From Brachypodium distachyon (Eukaryota; Streptophyta; Magnoliopsida; Poales; Poaceae), in assembly GCF_000005505.3 (NCBI RefSeq), contig NC_016133.3, forward strand, positions 13,888,001 to 13,952,000: a stretch of DNA of 64,000 nucleotides. The letters are read 5' to 3'. The notes beneath the pieces are model-generated. The model saw only the letters and a list, made by a program, of their open reading frames with translations, did no database searches and was not told the origin of the DNA. Each line of letters starts with the position of its first letter. The first letter of the stretch is position 1. The translations under genes were made by a program, and so were the position numbers. Shown in pieces: positions 1 through 11,308 of the stretch.

Positions 1-398
1 CATGTTCGGTTGGTGGAAAATCACAAGAGGTCGGTTTATACTTTACACATCACATGAGAGACCATAAGTTAGTATTGACAGCTGAGATCGTTTTTAGAAA
101 TCATTTCCCTCTCAATGTCCATACATCCCCATGTTATATTTGTATAGAGGGAGTTGTACTCTCAACTTCCAAGCCCAGTCTCTTCTGATGACAAATATGC
201 TCTCTGGACCAGTTAAATACTTACACTTGTACAATTGACCGGTTAAACTGAATTTGTGTTTTGTCAGTGACGCCAACAACCATTAGATGCACTGCATTTG
301 GGCCTGTGAGTTCATATTTGTATGCTGGAAGTTGCTACATTATTTCCTATAGGACAGAAAAGTACCTCAAATGGCATTTTTTAGCCATGACCCAGTTG
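1..398. other. Intergenic, nothing recognised
   Basis: No coding potential, repeat or RNA gene was recognised. The segment lies downstream of the last exon of NLR-A and outside the segmental duplication, whose left edge is near 399. Confidence 0.5.
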
Positions 399-2364
399 CC
401 TCACTACTTCATACACTGACACTCATAACTGAAACAAAATCTGCCTGCAAACAGTTACAGCAAGGGAAGAACAACCCAGCCGCGTTAGCATCCCAAAATG
501 CAGCAACCAAAATAGAGAAGAAATGATGAATATGAAAATGACAGCAACTCTAAACACTACAGTAACAACCAAAGCGGGCAGAGAACCAAGCATAGCTTGG
601 GTGGTCAACCAGCGAGGTATGCTGGCTTACAGTTTAACTTAAAAAAAGCGGGGGCACCTTGACAGCAAAAGATCTCAACAACATGGAAGACAACATCAAG
701 CCAACTAACTATAGAGGAAGAAGACTGAACAGGAACTCTAGCAACATCAACAGAGCATTGATTCCAGTTGTCCTCGAAAAGAATTAGCCGGTCTGTCCTT
801 CATCACAGCCCCCTAGTCAGCCATCTTGAGTAGTAACCAGCGGTGTGCATTTGTCATTGTACAACACTTTCTTGTTCTTCTTTGTCCTCTTCTTCTTTCT
901 CTTCTTTACCATTGGCATCTTCCTCCCCTCTCCTTCCTTTTCGTCCATGTTGCCCTGTTCGAAATACCACACAGAAATTCTCAGACACCATAAGAAAAAT
1001 AAAACAAGCTCAAACAATAATGGCGAGCTCAGTGTTATTTAACTAGCTAAATGACCGGTCAAGAATTTCTGCGGTGTAAAACGAAATACAATATGAGTCG
1101 CAAACCAAGAGGATGAACTGAAGTAACCAGTGCCAGCAATTCTGCAGGGGCCAGGGAGCTTACACTTTTTGTATAACCAAACGACCACACTCGCCAGTGG
1201 TTTCCTCGCATGTGCCAGTGGCTTGATCCTGCACCTCCTCCTCCATCCTCCACCTCATGGTCCGTCTCGAACTGTTTGAATTTCTTTTAAGTAATTATTA
1301 CACGGCCGGACAAGAATTTGTGGGATGGAAGAAAGAAATACAGCAGTAGGGGCAAACTAGAAGGATGAACTTAAGTAACCAATGCTTGCGATTCTGGCAG
1401 AGAACTTACAATTTTTATGTAATGTTCACAGTCCACATTTCCGAATGCTACATTTCCATCTGGTATAAGGAGCGGGGAACTGTTGGGAAGTGTCTTGATG
1501 GCAGTTTCGATAAGGCTTCCCATATATTTGCCAAAGCAATTTTCCAAACCTGCCATCGGATTGTCGCTATTGCCAAAGTTGCAAAAAATGCAGACATCAA
1601 CCTTGAGGAGGGCAGAGAGGTGATGGATACCAAAACTTGAAGAACCATTCAGGCACTCCATCTCATGCACACGGAACTCAAGATGGAGGTGCTCGAGCCT
1701 TGGCATTGATCCTTCTTCAAAATCCAGCGAGGTCCCACAGTAAAGGAGTTCCAGGTAGAAATATTTCGAACGACTGAAACCACAAATGAGAATCCTTCCA
1801 TCGGTGCCATAGAAAGTCTTTAGTTTCAGGAAAAGCAAAGTCAGTATTGCTCCAAGGATCCTAACATCTTCCGGTGCCACAGTGACAATATAGAGTTCTA
1901 ATTCCCTAAGATTTTGGAGCGATCTCATCCAATCTGGAACCTTGTCAATATAACAGTATGTGATGTGTAGCTCCTGGAGGCTACAAGGAGTAGTCAGGCG
2001 CCACGACTCCAGTGACAGTGGAAAATAAGTTGTCTCACTAAGATATCTGCACTTGCGGATCTCTAGGCGACGAATACTGCATGAAGATATTAATGTTCCC
2101 AGGTAACTGTGAAGACCCTCAATTTGGGCTTTTCCTTCCCACAATTCAAATCTACCCAGTAGTACCTGCAACCTCCACAGCTTGTTTAGCTGGCTCAATT
2201 CTTGTAATGGCTTCCCTTGTTCATAGAAGTAGATGCCAAATGTCCCTAAATATTCCAAGCTTTGCATCTTACCAATCATTCCATCCGGAAATCTAGTGTG
2301 GCTAGGAACATATAGACTGGCCAATCGTTGAAGGCTTGTAATAGCTGACGGCAGTTCTAGAATT
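399..2364. repeat. Segmental duplication, left arm (NLR-A 3' half)
   Basis: This stretch is nearly identical, in the same orientation, to 21962-23847. It covers the downstream flank, the lysine-rich last exon and the LRR part of NLR-A. The copy then skips about 3 kb (2365-5410 here) and resumes with homology between 5411-5772 and 23856-24612. The high identity suggests a recent duplication over about 21.5 kb. Confidence 0.85.
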
Positions 2365-4831
2365 CTGGTATCTGTTATGTCCAGTGTTTCTAAATACTGC
2401 AGTTCTCCAATTTCCTTTGGGAGGAGCTCAACATTTGCAAGGCGCAAGTACTTGAGAAGAAACAGCTTTCCAATTTTTGCAATATGATTATCTTCTAGCC
2501 ACCAGCATTTTCCTAGGTCCAATACCCGTAGAGCTGGGAAACTCACCAAAGAAACTCGAGCATAGTGCGCATATACTGTGAGTGACCGAACCTGAGAGAG
2601 AATCAGGCTTGTCGATATGGTAGCATGTTCTTCATTGCTGTTCTCAACAATAAGCCTGCGAACTCTGTAATCTGAACTGTGCCCATGTTCCACATCATTA
2701 AATGAAGTGACAAAATTCTCTTCGGCAGCCTTGCATGTGATGAAATCAAGAATGATGTCGTGAACTCGGCATGAGTCCACCTGACCATACTTTGCATCGA
2801 TCGGTTGGATCAAGCTTCTACTGATGAGCTCATTAAAATAGTCCTCGCCTGCTTCATATCGACTTTGCCCTTGTTTTTCATGAATGAACCCTTCGGCGGT
2901 CCATCTACTTATCAAATGTTGTTTGCAGATAGTATGATCTTCTGGAAATATAGTCAAGTACAACAAACAAGTCCTCAGATGGTGAGGAAGATCAAAGTAG
3001 CTGAGAGATAATATCTTTGTCATCTTATCAGCAGCAGGATCCTTTGCAAGTGCAGAACCAATAGCAGCTAGCACCCTTCTCCATTCATCTTCTGCCTGCT
3101 GATCGGCCAACAAACTAGACACGGTAACAATAGCCAATGGTAGGCCGGAACATTTTCTTAATATCTCATCAGAGACTTTTTTCAGATGAGGATAACATAA
3201 ATCCTCAGAATCAAATGCTCTTTTAAAAAACAACCTTTTGGAATCGGCAAAACCAAGGGGTTCCATTTCATAAACATGGCCACCTTGTGAAGAACAACAT
3301 GATGCAACTTTACTATTGCGTGTTGTAGTCATAATTCTGCTCCCACTGTTATTATTCCATAATGCAAGCTTAATAGTTTCCCATTCTTCTGTGCTCCACA
3401 TCATCAATTACAACAAAGTACCTGGGACATGATTTTAACAAAGATGTACTTAATACTCAAAACCTGTAAAGTTAACTACAAATCGCATAAAGCATTAACA
3501 TTAATTAACTGTGGGTTCCTATTACTGAAATCTTACAGAAACTGTCAGCAGTTTTCGACACAAAAAAGTACTCTTGTTGCTTCATACTTAATTTTTTTAG
3601 ACCATACATGATTATTTCTTAACTCATGCTTGTTATAATCCTGGTACTTATCCAATATCCTAGAGCCGTTCCTACCAGTCAAATCTAGTGCTCCCTCTGA
3701 TTGGTATTACTTGTCTCAAATTTGCCCAAATACGGATGTATCTATGTGTAAAAAGCGTCTAGATACATGTAATATTTCGACAAGTAATTCCGGTCGGAGG
3801 GAGTACCTAAATCAAGTAGCACTTGAATATTGATGGGCATCATAATTGAAATATCCATGTTTGGTGCATTGCAAAAGACGCACTTCTATGCATAAGCTTG
3901 GGTAAGGCCAAATGCCAGGACGTGTTTAGTTACCACTGCAACTCTTGCGTATTCAAAAAATGCCATTGCAATTCTAAACTGTAAAAAACCAAGCAACAAT
4001 CACATACATTATTGTAGGTGATCATACTTACCTTTTGTTTTGCAGGTGTTGTCTGAGTTTATCAACCAGTTGTTGCACATCATCATCAGGTGCATTGTCG
4101 GTGACGCCCACTCCTCGAGCAATGTCTTTTAGAATCTTCCTCATGTTAGGCTTTCGAGAAACCGACACAAAAGCTGCACATGAAAATTGTCTTGCAATGG
4201 CATGATAGACTTGGTTTGCAAGAGTAGTCTTACCAAGACCTCCCCAACCAACAATAGACAACACTTGAAGCTGTGTGGAAAAACCCTCCATATGAAACCA
4301 TTTGATGATATCATCCTTAGGACCATCAATGCCGACAAGTTTATCAACCTCCACGTAAAGCGCCGGTAGCCTGGGGTCAACAGCATAAGTTCTTAAGTCA
4401 GGTCTTGGCCGGACAATATTATACCTCTTGTGCCTCTCACTTGTCTCAGTTGCACGGGCCTTGAGTTTTTCGATCTTGTTAGCAATCTGATGGCGAGGTT
4501 TCAGCTTCTTCTACATGTCAAATAACTTCTTGAGGGCCGTAGATCCATCAGGATCATACCCGACACGAGCCACGAAGTCATCAAGGCAATCCTCCATGTC
4601 ATAGGAAAGCTCACGGACTTCATCCCGCCAAATTCTCATCTCTGGCTCGAGTTGCTCTTCATCCGCGAGCGCCTCTAGCGCTGCCTTCATGCTGCGCATC
4701 TCATCTCCTATGAACCTAGCGTCACGGCGAATGCCTTTGAGCTTGGCATGCTCTTCCTGCAGCAGCTTGAAGAGCTTGGACAGGAGGGGCTTCAACACCC
4801 CCGTAGAAACAGTGACAATAGCAGCCTCCAT
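817..4831 (-). pseudogene. NLR-A: CC-NB-LRR immune receptor gene, disrupted
   Basis: Intracellular immune receptor of the CNL class. Exon 1 (4831-4032) starts MEAAIVTVSTG and has a CC domain with an EDCLDDF motif (EDVID type) and the P-loop GWGGLGKTT. Exon 2 (3421-1410) carries RIMTTTR (RNBS-B), CSGLPLAI (GLPL), a TIFPED RNBS-D motif, a VHD motif and about 400 residues of LRR. Exon 3 (954-817) encodes a 45-residue lysine-rich tail. Splice signals are AG|GTAAGT at 4032, cccag at 3421, ATT|GTAAGT at 1410 and gaacag at 954. Two lesions are visible. A TAG (4511-4513) sits in frame in the CC domain where the paralogues have Val or Leu. Two bases are missing in the kinase-2 motif next to the intron (about 3396), so DDVW becomes DDVE and runs to a stop. 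Only truncated proteins are expected unless these are sequence errors. Confidence 0.85.
3688..3806. mobile_element. Stowaway-like MITE in NLR-A intron 1
   Basis: About 119 bp with inverted ends (gctccctctgattggtat against ccggtcggagggagtac) and the common internal segment in which atgtatct and tagatacatgtaat face each other. It lies in the 610-bp intron between exons 1 and 2 of NLR-A. Confidence 0.8.
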
Positions 4832-5872
4832 CGCTCTATCACCGATGAGCTTGCTGCTATGTGAGAGTTCACAAGTGATGTGGTGGTTACTTCAATGTTT
4901 GTGTTTTCCTCCAGTAGAGGCCTCTGGTCCATCTAATAAGGCACAAACAACACGCTTTTCTACCTTTTTCATTGAGGAGCAACTGCATGGAAAGCCCCTG
5001 CCTAAACTATTCCCTTTTGGTCAGTCGGGTGGCTGATAGATGATTTTGTTGATTATGACATTGACTCGACGACTCAACATAGGAATAACTTACTTTTAAG
5101 CTTAACTAAATAAATAAACAGTGCGTGTAGTTGGTGCACATAACAATTATATATCTGTCTACAATCTGTGGCGACCCTACAATTTACTAGTACAAAAGTC
5201 AAGCATTTGTTCCCAGAGAAAAAGCTCTGAATGGGATATACATGCACAGTTGATTCCAGTCGGGGAATGCCAATCCAAATTGGCATAGTTTTATTCGGTT
5301 TAGGAAGCAGTGGAGCACCTTCCAGCCTAAAAGCATCTCTTCCAGCCGAATCTACAAAAACGCGTCGGCCGGAGTGAGAAATTCATTTTAATCAGCCCAG
5401 GATAAATGCTGCAAGTACTGAAGAACCTGTAGTGCTGTTTCGTATTATCGGTATGCAGTACTAAAACCAAATTAATTTTCGCCGCAAAAAGAGCAATTTG
5501 TTTGAAATTTGCATACTTTCCCCCGTTCTGCAGGTAGCTTTTGCGTTCGCGAGAACTATACGCAAAGTGAAGAGCAGAAATCACCCGCTAACCTCTCAAC
5601 GGAGCAGGGATAGCTCGATCGCCGGAGGGGCCGCTCGAGGAAGAGGGCGCGGGTGGGGGTCGCCGGGGTGAATGCGACCGCCACGTGCTCTGGCGAAGAA
5701 GCGAATGGGGATGGGCAGCGCGGCGGATGGGAGAGGGAGAGCCGGCGGCGAAGCCATGGTGGCGCAGCGGGGCGGGGGGCGGCTCCGGGGAGGAGAGGCC
5801 CATTATTTCAGAACGTGTTTGGTTTTGTGTTTTTTTCAACGAAAAAGAAAATATAATACTCCACCTCTGTCC

Positions 5873-6098
5873 TATACCTGCGCATGGGTGGCCCGGCCCG
5901 GCCGGCCCGGTGGCCTGAAAGCTCAAAATGACTAAAAACAGGTATTTATTTAGGAAAAATAGAAATAAAAAATCATTTATTTATTTAAAAATAATTATTT
6001 TAATGCTTAAATGGCCTATTTTCGGGCCGGGCCGGGCCGGGCTTCAGGTTTGACCGTCGGGCTTTTATGAAGCCCGGCCCGGGGTTTGCCCAGGTATA
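5873..6098. mobile_element. GC-rich insertion with short inverted ends, unknown family
   Basis: This 226-bp block is present in tandem copy 1 and absent from copy 2, so the empty site is visible in the same window. Its ends are tatacctgcgca and tgcccaggtata, which are inverted. The flanks inside are rich in ggcccggcc and ccgggccggg, with an AT-rich middle. A degenerate relative lies at 40895-41096 in a polymerase intron. The family was not recognised. Confidence 0.6.
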
Positions 6099-6210
6099 CT
6101 CCATCCCATATTAAATGACTTAAATTTGGTCAAATATGAAGTATCTATACCAAAAAACATCTAAATACATGTAATATTTTGTCACTTAATATGAAACGAA
6201 GAGAATAGTA
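6097..6210. mobile_element. Stowaway-like MITE (tandem copy 1)
   Basis: The ends tactccatcccatatt and aatatgaaacgaagagaatagta are imperfect inverted repeats around an internal tagatac/acatgtaatatt type core. The left end abuts the GC-rich insertion at 5873-6098. Confidence 0.7.
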
Positions 6211-6552
6211 TTAAAAGGTGTTTGGTTTTGTTTCTTTAGAAAAAAATCAAAGGACCAAAAGAAATATATTAAAAGGATCAAAAGGTAACCAACACGCCCT
6301 ATGGTGTTGACACCGCCGAATGATTCTCAGGACACGCACTATTATGTCCCCGGTTAATATGAGTGAATGCAACTGCCACGTGATCCGGCGAAGAAGCCGA
6401 ATGGGGATGGGCAGCGCGGCGGATGGGAGAGGGAGAGCCGGCGGCGAAGCCATGGTGGCGCAGCGGGGTGGGGGCGGCTCCGGGGGAGGAGAGGCCCATT
6501 ATTTCAGAACGTGTTTGGTTTTGTGTTTTTTTCAAGGAAAAAGAAAATATAC

Positions 6553-6673
6553 TACTCCACCACTGTCCCATTTAAATGACTTAAATTTGATCAAATATGG
6601 ATGTATCTGTACCCAAAAAGCATCTAAATATATGTAATATTTCGTCACTTAATACGAAACGAAGAGAATAGTA
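6553..6673. mobile_element. Stowaway-like MITE (tandem copy 2)
   Basis: Same element as 6097-6210, duplicated with the tandem repeat and without the GC-rich insertion. Ends are tactccaccactgtccca and cgaaacgaagagaatagta. Confidence 0.7.
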
Positions 6674-7438
6674 TTAAAAGGTGTTTGGTTTGGTTTTTTT
6701 TAGAAAAAAATCAAAGGCCAAAAGAAATATATTAAAAGGATCAAAAGGTAACCAACACGACATGTGGTGTTGACATCGCCGAATGATTCTTAGGACACGC
6801 ACTATTATGTCCCCAGCTAATATGAGTAATTCTTTCACTCCCTTTCGTCTAAACGATTACGACAAAAATTAACGCTAAAAGGATACTTAGAAGAATCAGA
6901 ATTCGAAGAATTTAGCATGCACATCATCTCTGTGTAGTCCATCTCCAGGAAGAATCAAGAGGGAGAAGGCTGCCGGGAGGCATGTCGAAACTCAACACAG
7001 AGCTCTCTTTCTCTGATGATTCATTGGACAGAGGTACTGGGGACATTAACCGCGACGAGCGACGCTAAAGTGTTGCAGTCGCAAGTCATCCGCCTGCACT
7101 CATTTCAGATGTGGACTGTGAAAATGGTTGAGGCCCTGGCACTGCTCCATGGCCTAAAACTATCACATCGATGACGGTGGCGATTTATGACGAGTGCTTC
7201 TCATCTTTAGACATTGTCCACGGGAAGCTAGCCACAAAACACGTGAGATTGCCAAGTTTTCTCAGAACCAAGTGAGCCTCCTGTTCACTGATATTTGATG
7301 TGAAAAAGAAAACTCTTCTCTTTTTTCCTTCGTGGTGCCGCTGGATTAAAAAAAAAGAGAGAGAGAGCAACCACCGCTAATCCTGATTCCTGAAAGCTCA
7401 CCCCGCAGGCAGCCAGGAAGCTCGCCGGCGGCAGATCG

Positions 7439-10400
7439 ATGGAAGCTGCTCTCGTGAGCGCCGCCATGGGGGCGATGAAGCCGCTCCTCTCCAAGCTCTC
7501 CGCGCTGCTGGAGGAAGAGTACGCCAAGCTCAAAGGCGCGCGCCGCGACACCCAATTCATAAGAGACGAGATGGCCACCATGGCCGCCACGCTCCAGATC
7601 CTCGCGGACTCGGAGGAGGAGCTCGACCCTCAGATGAGGATCTGGATGGACGAAGTCCGCGAGCTCTCCTACGACATGGAGGATTGCGTCGACGACTTCG
7701 TGGCTCGTGCCGACGGCGGCGGACCAGACGCCGGCGGTGGATCTGCTGCGGGCATCAAGAAGATCTATGACTGGGTCAAGAAGCTCAAGCCTCGCCATGA
7801 GGTCGCCGGGAAGATAAAGCAACTCAAGGCCCGTGCATCTGAGGCAAGCGAGAGGCACAAGAGGTATCGGCTACTCTTGCCAACACCTGACTCTAGGAGT
7901 ACTGATTGTGCCATTGATCCCCGGCTGCCGGCGTTTTATGAGGAGGTTGATAACCTTGTTGGCATCGATGGTCCTAAGCGGCATATCATTCAGTGGTTTC
8001 ACAGGGAGGCCTCTTCCACCCTGCTCAAAGTGCTGTCGATTGCTGGTCCTGGAGGTCTCGGTAAGACTACTCTTGCAAACCAAGTCTACCGCTCCATTAA
8101 AGACCAATTTACGTGTTCAGCTTTCGTGTCGGTGTCTCGAAACCCTAATGTGAAGAAGATTCTGAGAGATATTGCCAAAGGAGTGGGGATCACTGACAGC
8201 ACATCGGATGATGATGTCAAGCAGCTCATTGATAGGCTGAGAAAACATCTCGAAGAAGAAAGGTAAGCCTGCCTGATCACCTGTAGTGATAGATCGTTTT
8301 GTGCATGCAGGTTCTAGGATTTTCCACCAAGTTTTGTTGGAAGTGCTCTAGCTTGAAATAGGTGGCATTGCAAAGGTCTGTAGCAACACTATAAGAGCTT
8401 TGGCAATCAGTCGGCCATTAGTAATAATCTGTAATACTCGGCAACAATTTGATGTATTTGGCAAAAATTTAATATCTGAAACCCACAGTGACGGCCATTG
8501 AATGTAAACTCTGAAGAAAAACACACACTCTTCTCTTCCACTAGCTAACAAATACTGCACTAGTGGCGCATCCATCAATCATTCCAGTTAATGGCCTAGC
8601 GAAGCTGATCATGAACTCCACACATTCTGGCCTTTGACTGCACACAAGCTTGTCTGTAGAAGTGCTCATAATGCAATGTACTGAACATTCAGGTTTCTTT
8701 ATTTTACTGTCACTTTATTGAGAACTTTGTGCTTGTGGGTTGGATCGGAGGTTGTAGTTATGATTTAGGTATTAGGTTGGTTTGGGACAGGAAAGATTCT
8801 AAGGTAATTAACACAAGTTCTAACAACCACGGCCTAACAAGTAAAAGCACCAAATATACATGTATTGACTGAGTTATACTATTAAGAAGGTATTCCTTTT
8901 AGCCAAATATACATGTATCATTTTAATATGAACGACCTAAACAACCATAAGGATATAATTGGATTGCATGCATTGTCAGCCTAATAACATTTTCAATAGA
9001 GAAATTAACATATCAGTTTTCATACATTCATTTCAGCTCCCTATCATCATGTGTCAGCCTAATAATATTTCTTCAGCCAGCCGCAGTCCCACATCGCACA
9101 GTTAATGGAAGTGTTGCATGCAGTTGTAGAAAAACACACACTAAATATATCTTTTGTTACATCATGTGTCAGGTACTTCATTATAATTGATGATGTCTGG
9201 GACACAAGAGCATGGGAAACTATCAGGCTTGCATTGTTGAATAACAATCTTGGGTGCAGAATTATCACTACAACACGTAATGTTGCAATTGCATCATGTT
9301 CTTCTGAAGGTGGATATGTTTATCGAATGGAACCCCTTAGTTTCGCTGATTCCAAAAGGTTGTTCTTTAAAAGAGTATTCAATTCTGAGGATTTATGCTA
9401 TCCTCATCTGGCAAGAGTGTCCAAGGGGATATTGGAAAAATGTGCTGGTCTACCATTAGCTATTATCACTATGTCTAGTTTGTTGGCTGATCAGCTTGCG
9501 GAAGAGGAATGGAAGAGGGTGCTAACAGCTATCGGTTCTGCACTTGCAAAGGATCCTAACGCTGGGAACATGACAAAAATATTATCTCTGAGTTACTATG
9601 ATCTTCCTCAACATCTGAGGACTTGTTTGTTGTACTTGAGTGTATTCCCAGAAGATGATACGATAAGCAAACAAAGGTTGATAAGTAGATGGATTGCCGA
9701 AGGACTCATTCACGAAGAACAGCAGCGGTGCAAATATGATGTAGGTGAGGGTTATTTTAATGATCTCATCAATAGAAGCTTGATTCAGCCAGTTGATGTG
9801 AGGTATGGCCAGACAGAGGCATGTCAAGTTCATGACATCATTCTTGATTTCATCACATGCAAGGCTGCTGAAGAAAATTTTGTCACTTCCTTCGATGCTA
9901 CAGTGCATCCACACATTTCTCGTTACAGGGTTCGCAGACTTTGTGTCGAGAATCACAATGATGAAAAGGTTACGATATCCTCAAGTCTGAATCTCTCCCA
10001 TGTCCGGTCACTTACTACATTTGGGTGTTTTGTCCCGAATTCTTTGTTGGCTTTCCCAGTTCTTCGTGTGTTGGATATAGGAGAATGTTGGTGGTTAAAA
10101 AACCATCATCTTGCAAATATTGAAAAGTTGTTTCTTCTGAAGTACTTGCGTATCGGAAAATCTTCAATAAGTGAGATCCCAAGAAAAATTGGAGAACTGC
10201 AGTATTTAGAAACACTTGACGTACGAAGTACTAACATTGAAGAATTGCCATCAACTATTACAAGGCTTCAACGATTGACCCGTCTATATGTTGATTGCTG
10301 CACTAGATTTCCTGATGGTGTAATTGGACAGATGCAGAGCTTAGAGGATCTAGATGAGTTTGGTGTCTTATCCTACGAAAAAGGACGAGTGAATTCTCTC

Positions 10401-11265
10401 CAAGAATTCAGTCAGCTAACCAAGCTGAGGATGCTGAAAATACTATGCTCAGAAGGAGGAAGCCAAGCTGACAACCTTCGAAGTTGTCTTGGAACTTTAA
10501 TATCGTCATGCAATCTTTACCATCTATATATCCTCAACGCCCATCATATTCCAGCTCATCGACGCCTGTCACTACCACTGGAATCATGGTGCCCTACTAC
10601 TCCTTGTAGTCTCCGGAAGCTCCACATCACATACTGTTTCATCAGCAAGGTTCCAAATTGGATGAGATCGCTTGGAAATTTGAGGGACTTGGAACTCTAT
10701 ATCTTCAGTATGACACATGAAGATGTTGCAATTCTTGGAGCAATACCCACTTTGCTTTTTCTCAAACTCTGAGACTTTGTACGGGACCAATGGAATGATC
10801 TTCATTCGTGGTTTCAGAAGTCTGAAATTTTTCAGCTTGAGAATCTTTTATTGCGGGACCTCGCTGGAGTTTGAATCAGGATCGATGCCAAAACTTGAAC
10901 ACCTCAAGCTTGAATTCTGTGGGCATGATGCTCATGATTTTGGTATTCAGCACCTATCCACCCTCACCAAGGTTGAGGTCATTATTAATAAGGGTGACTT
11001 ACACTCTGCAGATACTGTTGGAATGCTTGTCACAGATGCCATAGAGACACTTCCCAATCATCCCACTCTATCATTTGTATATCAACAAACTTATGCACAG
11101 TGTGTACATTTTTTGAAGTTTGTAAAATCTGTAAGTCCATTGTCATTTACCATGTCATTTGTTTTAGTCCAATAACTCCTTTCGTGTGATTCCGGTGTTT
11201 GGTCTTTGTTTCATTTTTTTAATGGTATTTTTAAACAGTACAAGGCGGACGAAGAAGAAGAATAA
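7439..11265 (+). pseudogene. NLR-B: CC-NB-LRR immune receptor gene, one frameshift
   Basis: CNL-class immune receptor. Exon 1 (7439-8262) starts MEAALVSAAMG and encodes the CC domain with EDCVDDF at residues 81-87 and the P-loop GPGGLGKTT near 203-211. Exon 2 (9173-11130) begins exactly at kinase-2, which here is intact (RYFIIIDDVWD). It continues with IITTTR, CAGLPLAI, LSVFPED, VHDIILDF and LRRs. After the LRR block around LLFLKL an extra base (about 10768-10772) makes CTC TGA; the protein resumes in the next frame with ETLYGT. Exon 3 (11239-11265) follows tct|gtaagt and aaacag, and its frame adds only YKADEEEE before TAA. Without the shift the product would be about 935 aa. It is the best preserved of the four copies. 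Losing the last roughly 120 LRR residues might still leave a partly working protein. Confidence 0.85.
8263..9172. other. NLR-B intron 1
   Basis: A 910-bp AT-rich intron bounded by AG|gtaagc and tgtcag|GTAC. It interrupts the Arg codon just before kinase-2, the same place as in NLR-A and NLR-C. No MITE was seen in it, unlike the introns of NLR-A and NLR-C. Confidence 0.7.
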
Positions 11266-11308
11266 GAAAGTTCTACCTATTGATGATGGCAGATGCACAA
11301 CACTACTG

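Larger units (their letters stand above)
5669..6827. repeat. Two-copy tandem repeat in the NLR-A/NLR-B promoter region
   Basis: Copy 1 is 5669-6363 and copy 2 is 6364-6827. Both run from a GC-rich part (gaatggggatgggcagcg at 5703 and 6399) through a Stowaway MITE to an AT-rich part (cgaatgattct, ggacacgcactattatgtcc). The copies differ in length because copy 1 carries an extra element of about 226 bp at 5873-6098. The GC-rich core also occurs once near 24523-24610, next to NLR-D. Confidence 0.85.
4832..7438. promoter_or_regulatory. Head-to-head intergenic region of NLR-A and NLR-B
   Basis: The ATG of NLR-A (4831, minus) and the ATG of NLR-B (7439, plus) point away from each other, so this 2.6 kb must hold both promoters. 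It contains a tandem repeat (5669-6827), two MITEs and a GC-rich insertion. A short stretch near 7115-7165 reads like the plant RNase H signature EALALLHGL and may be a retroelement scrap. No TATA box could be assigned with confidence. 5411-5772 recurs beside NLR-D. Confidence 0.4.

Noticed and set aside
7346..7858. Minus-strand open frame over NLR-B exon 1
   Set aside because: It is the complement of the GC-rich CC domain and resembles no protein.
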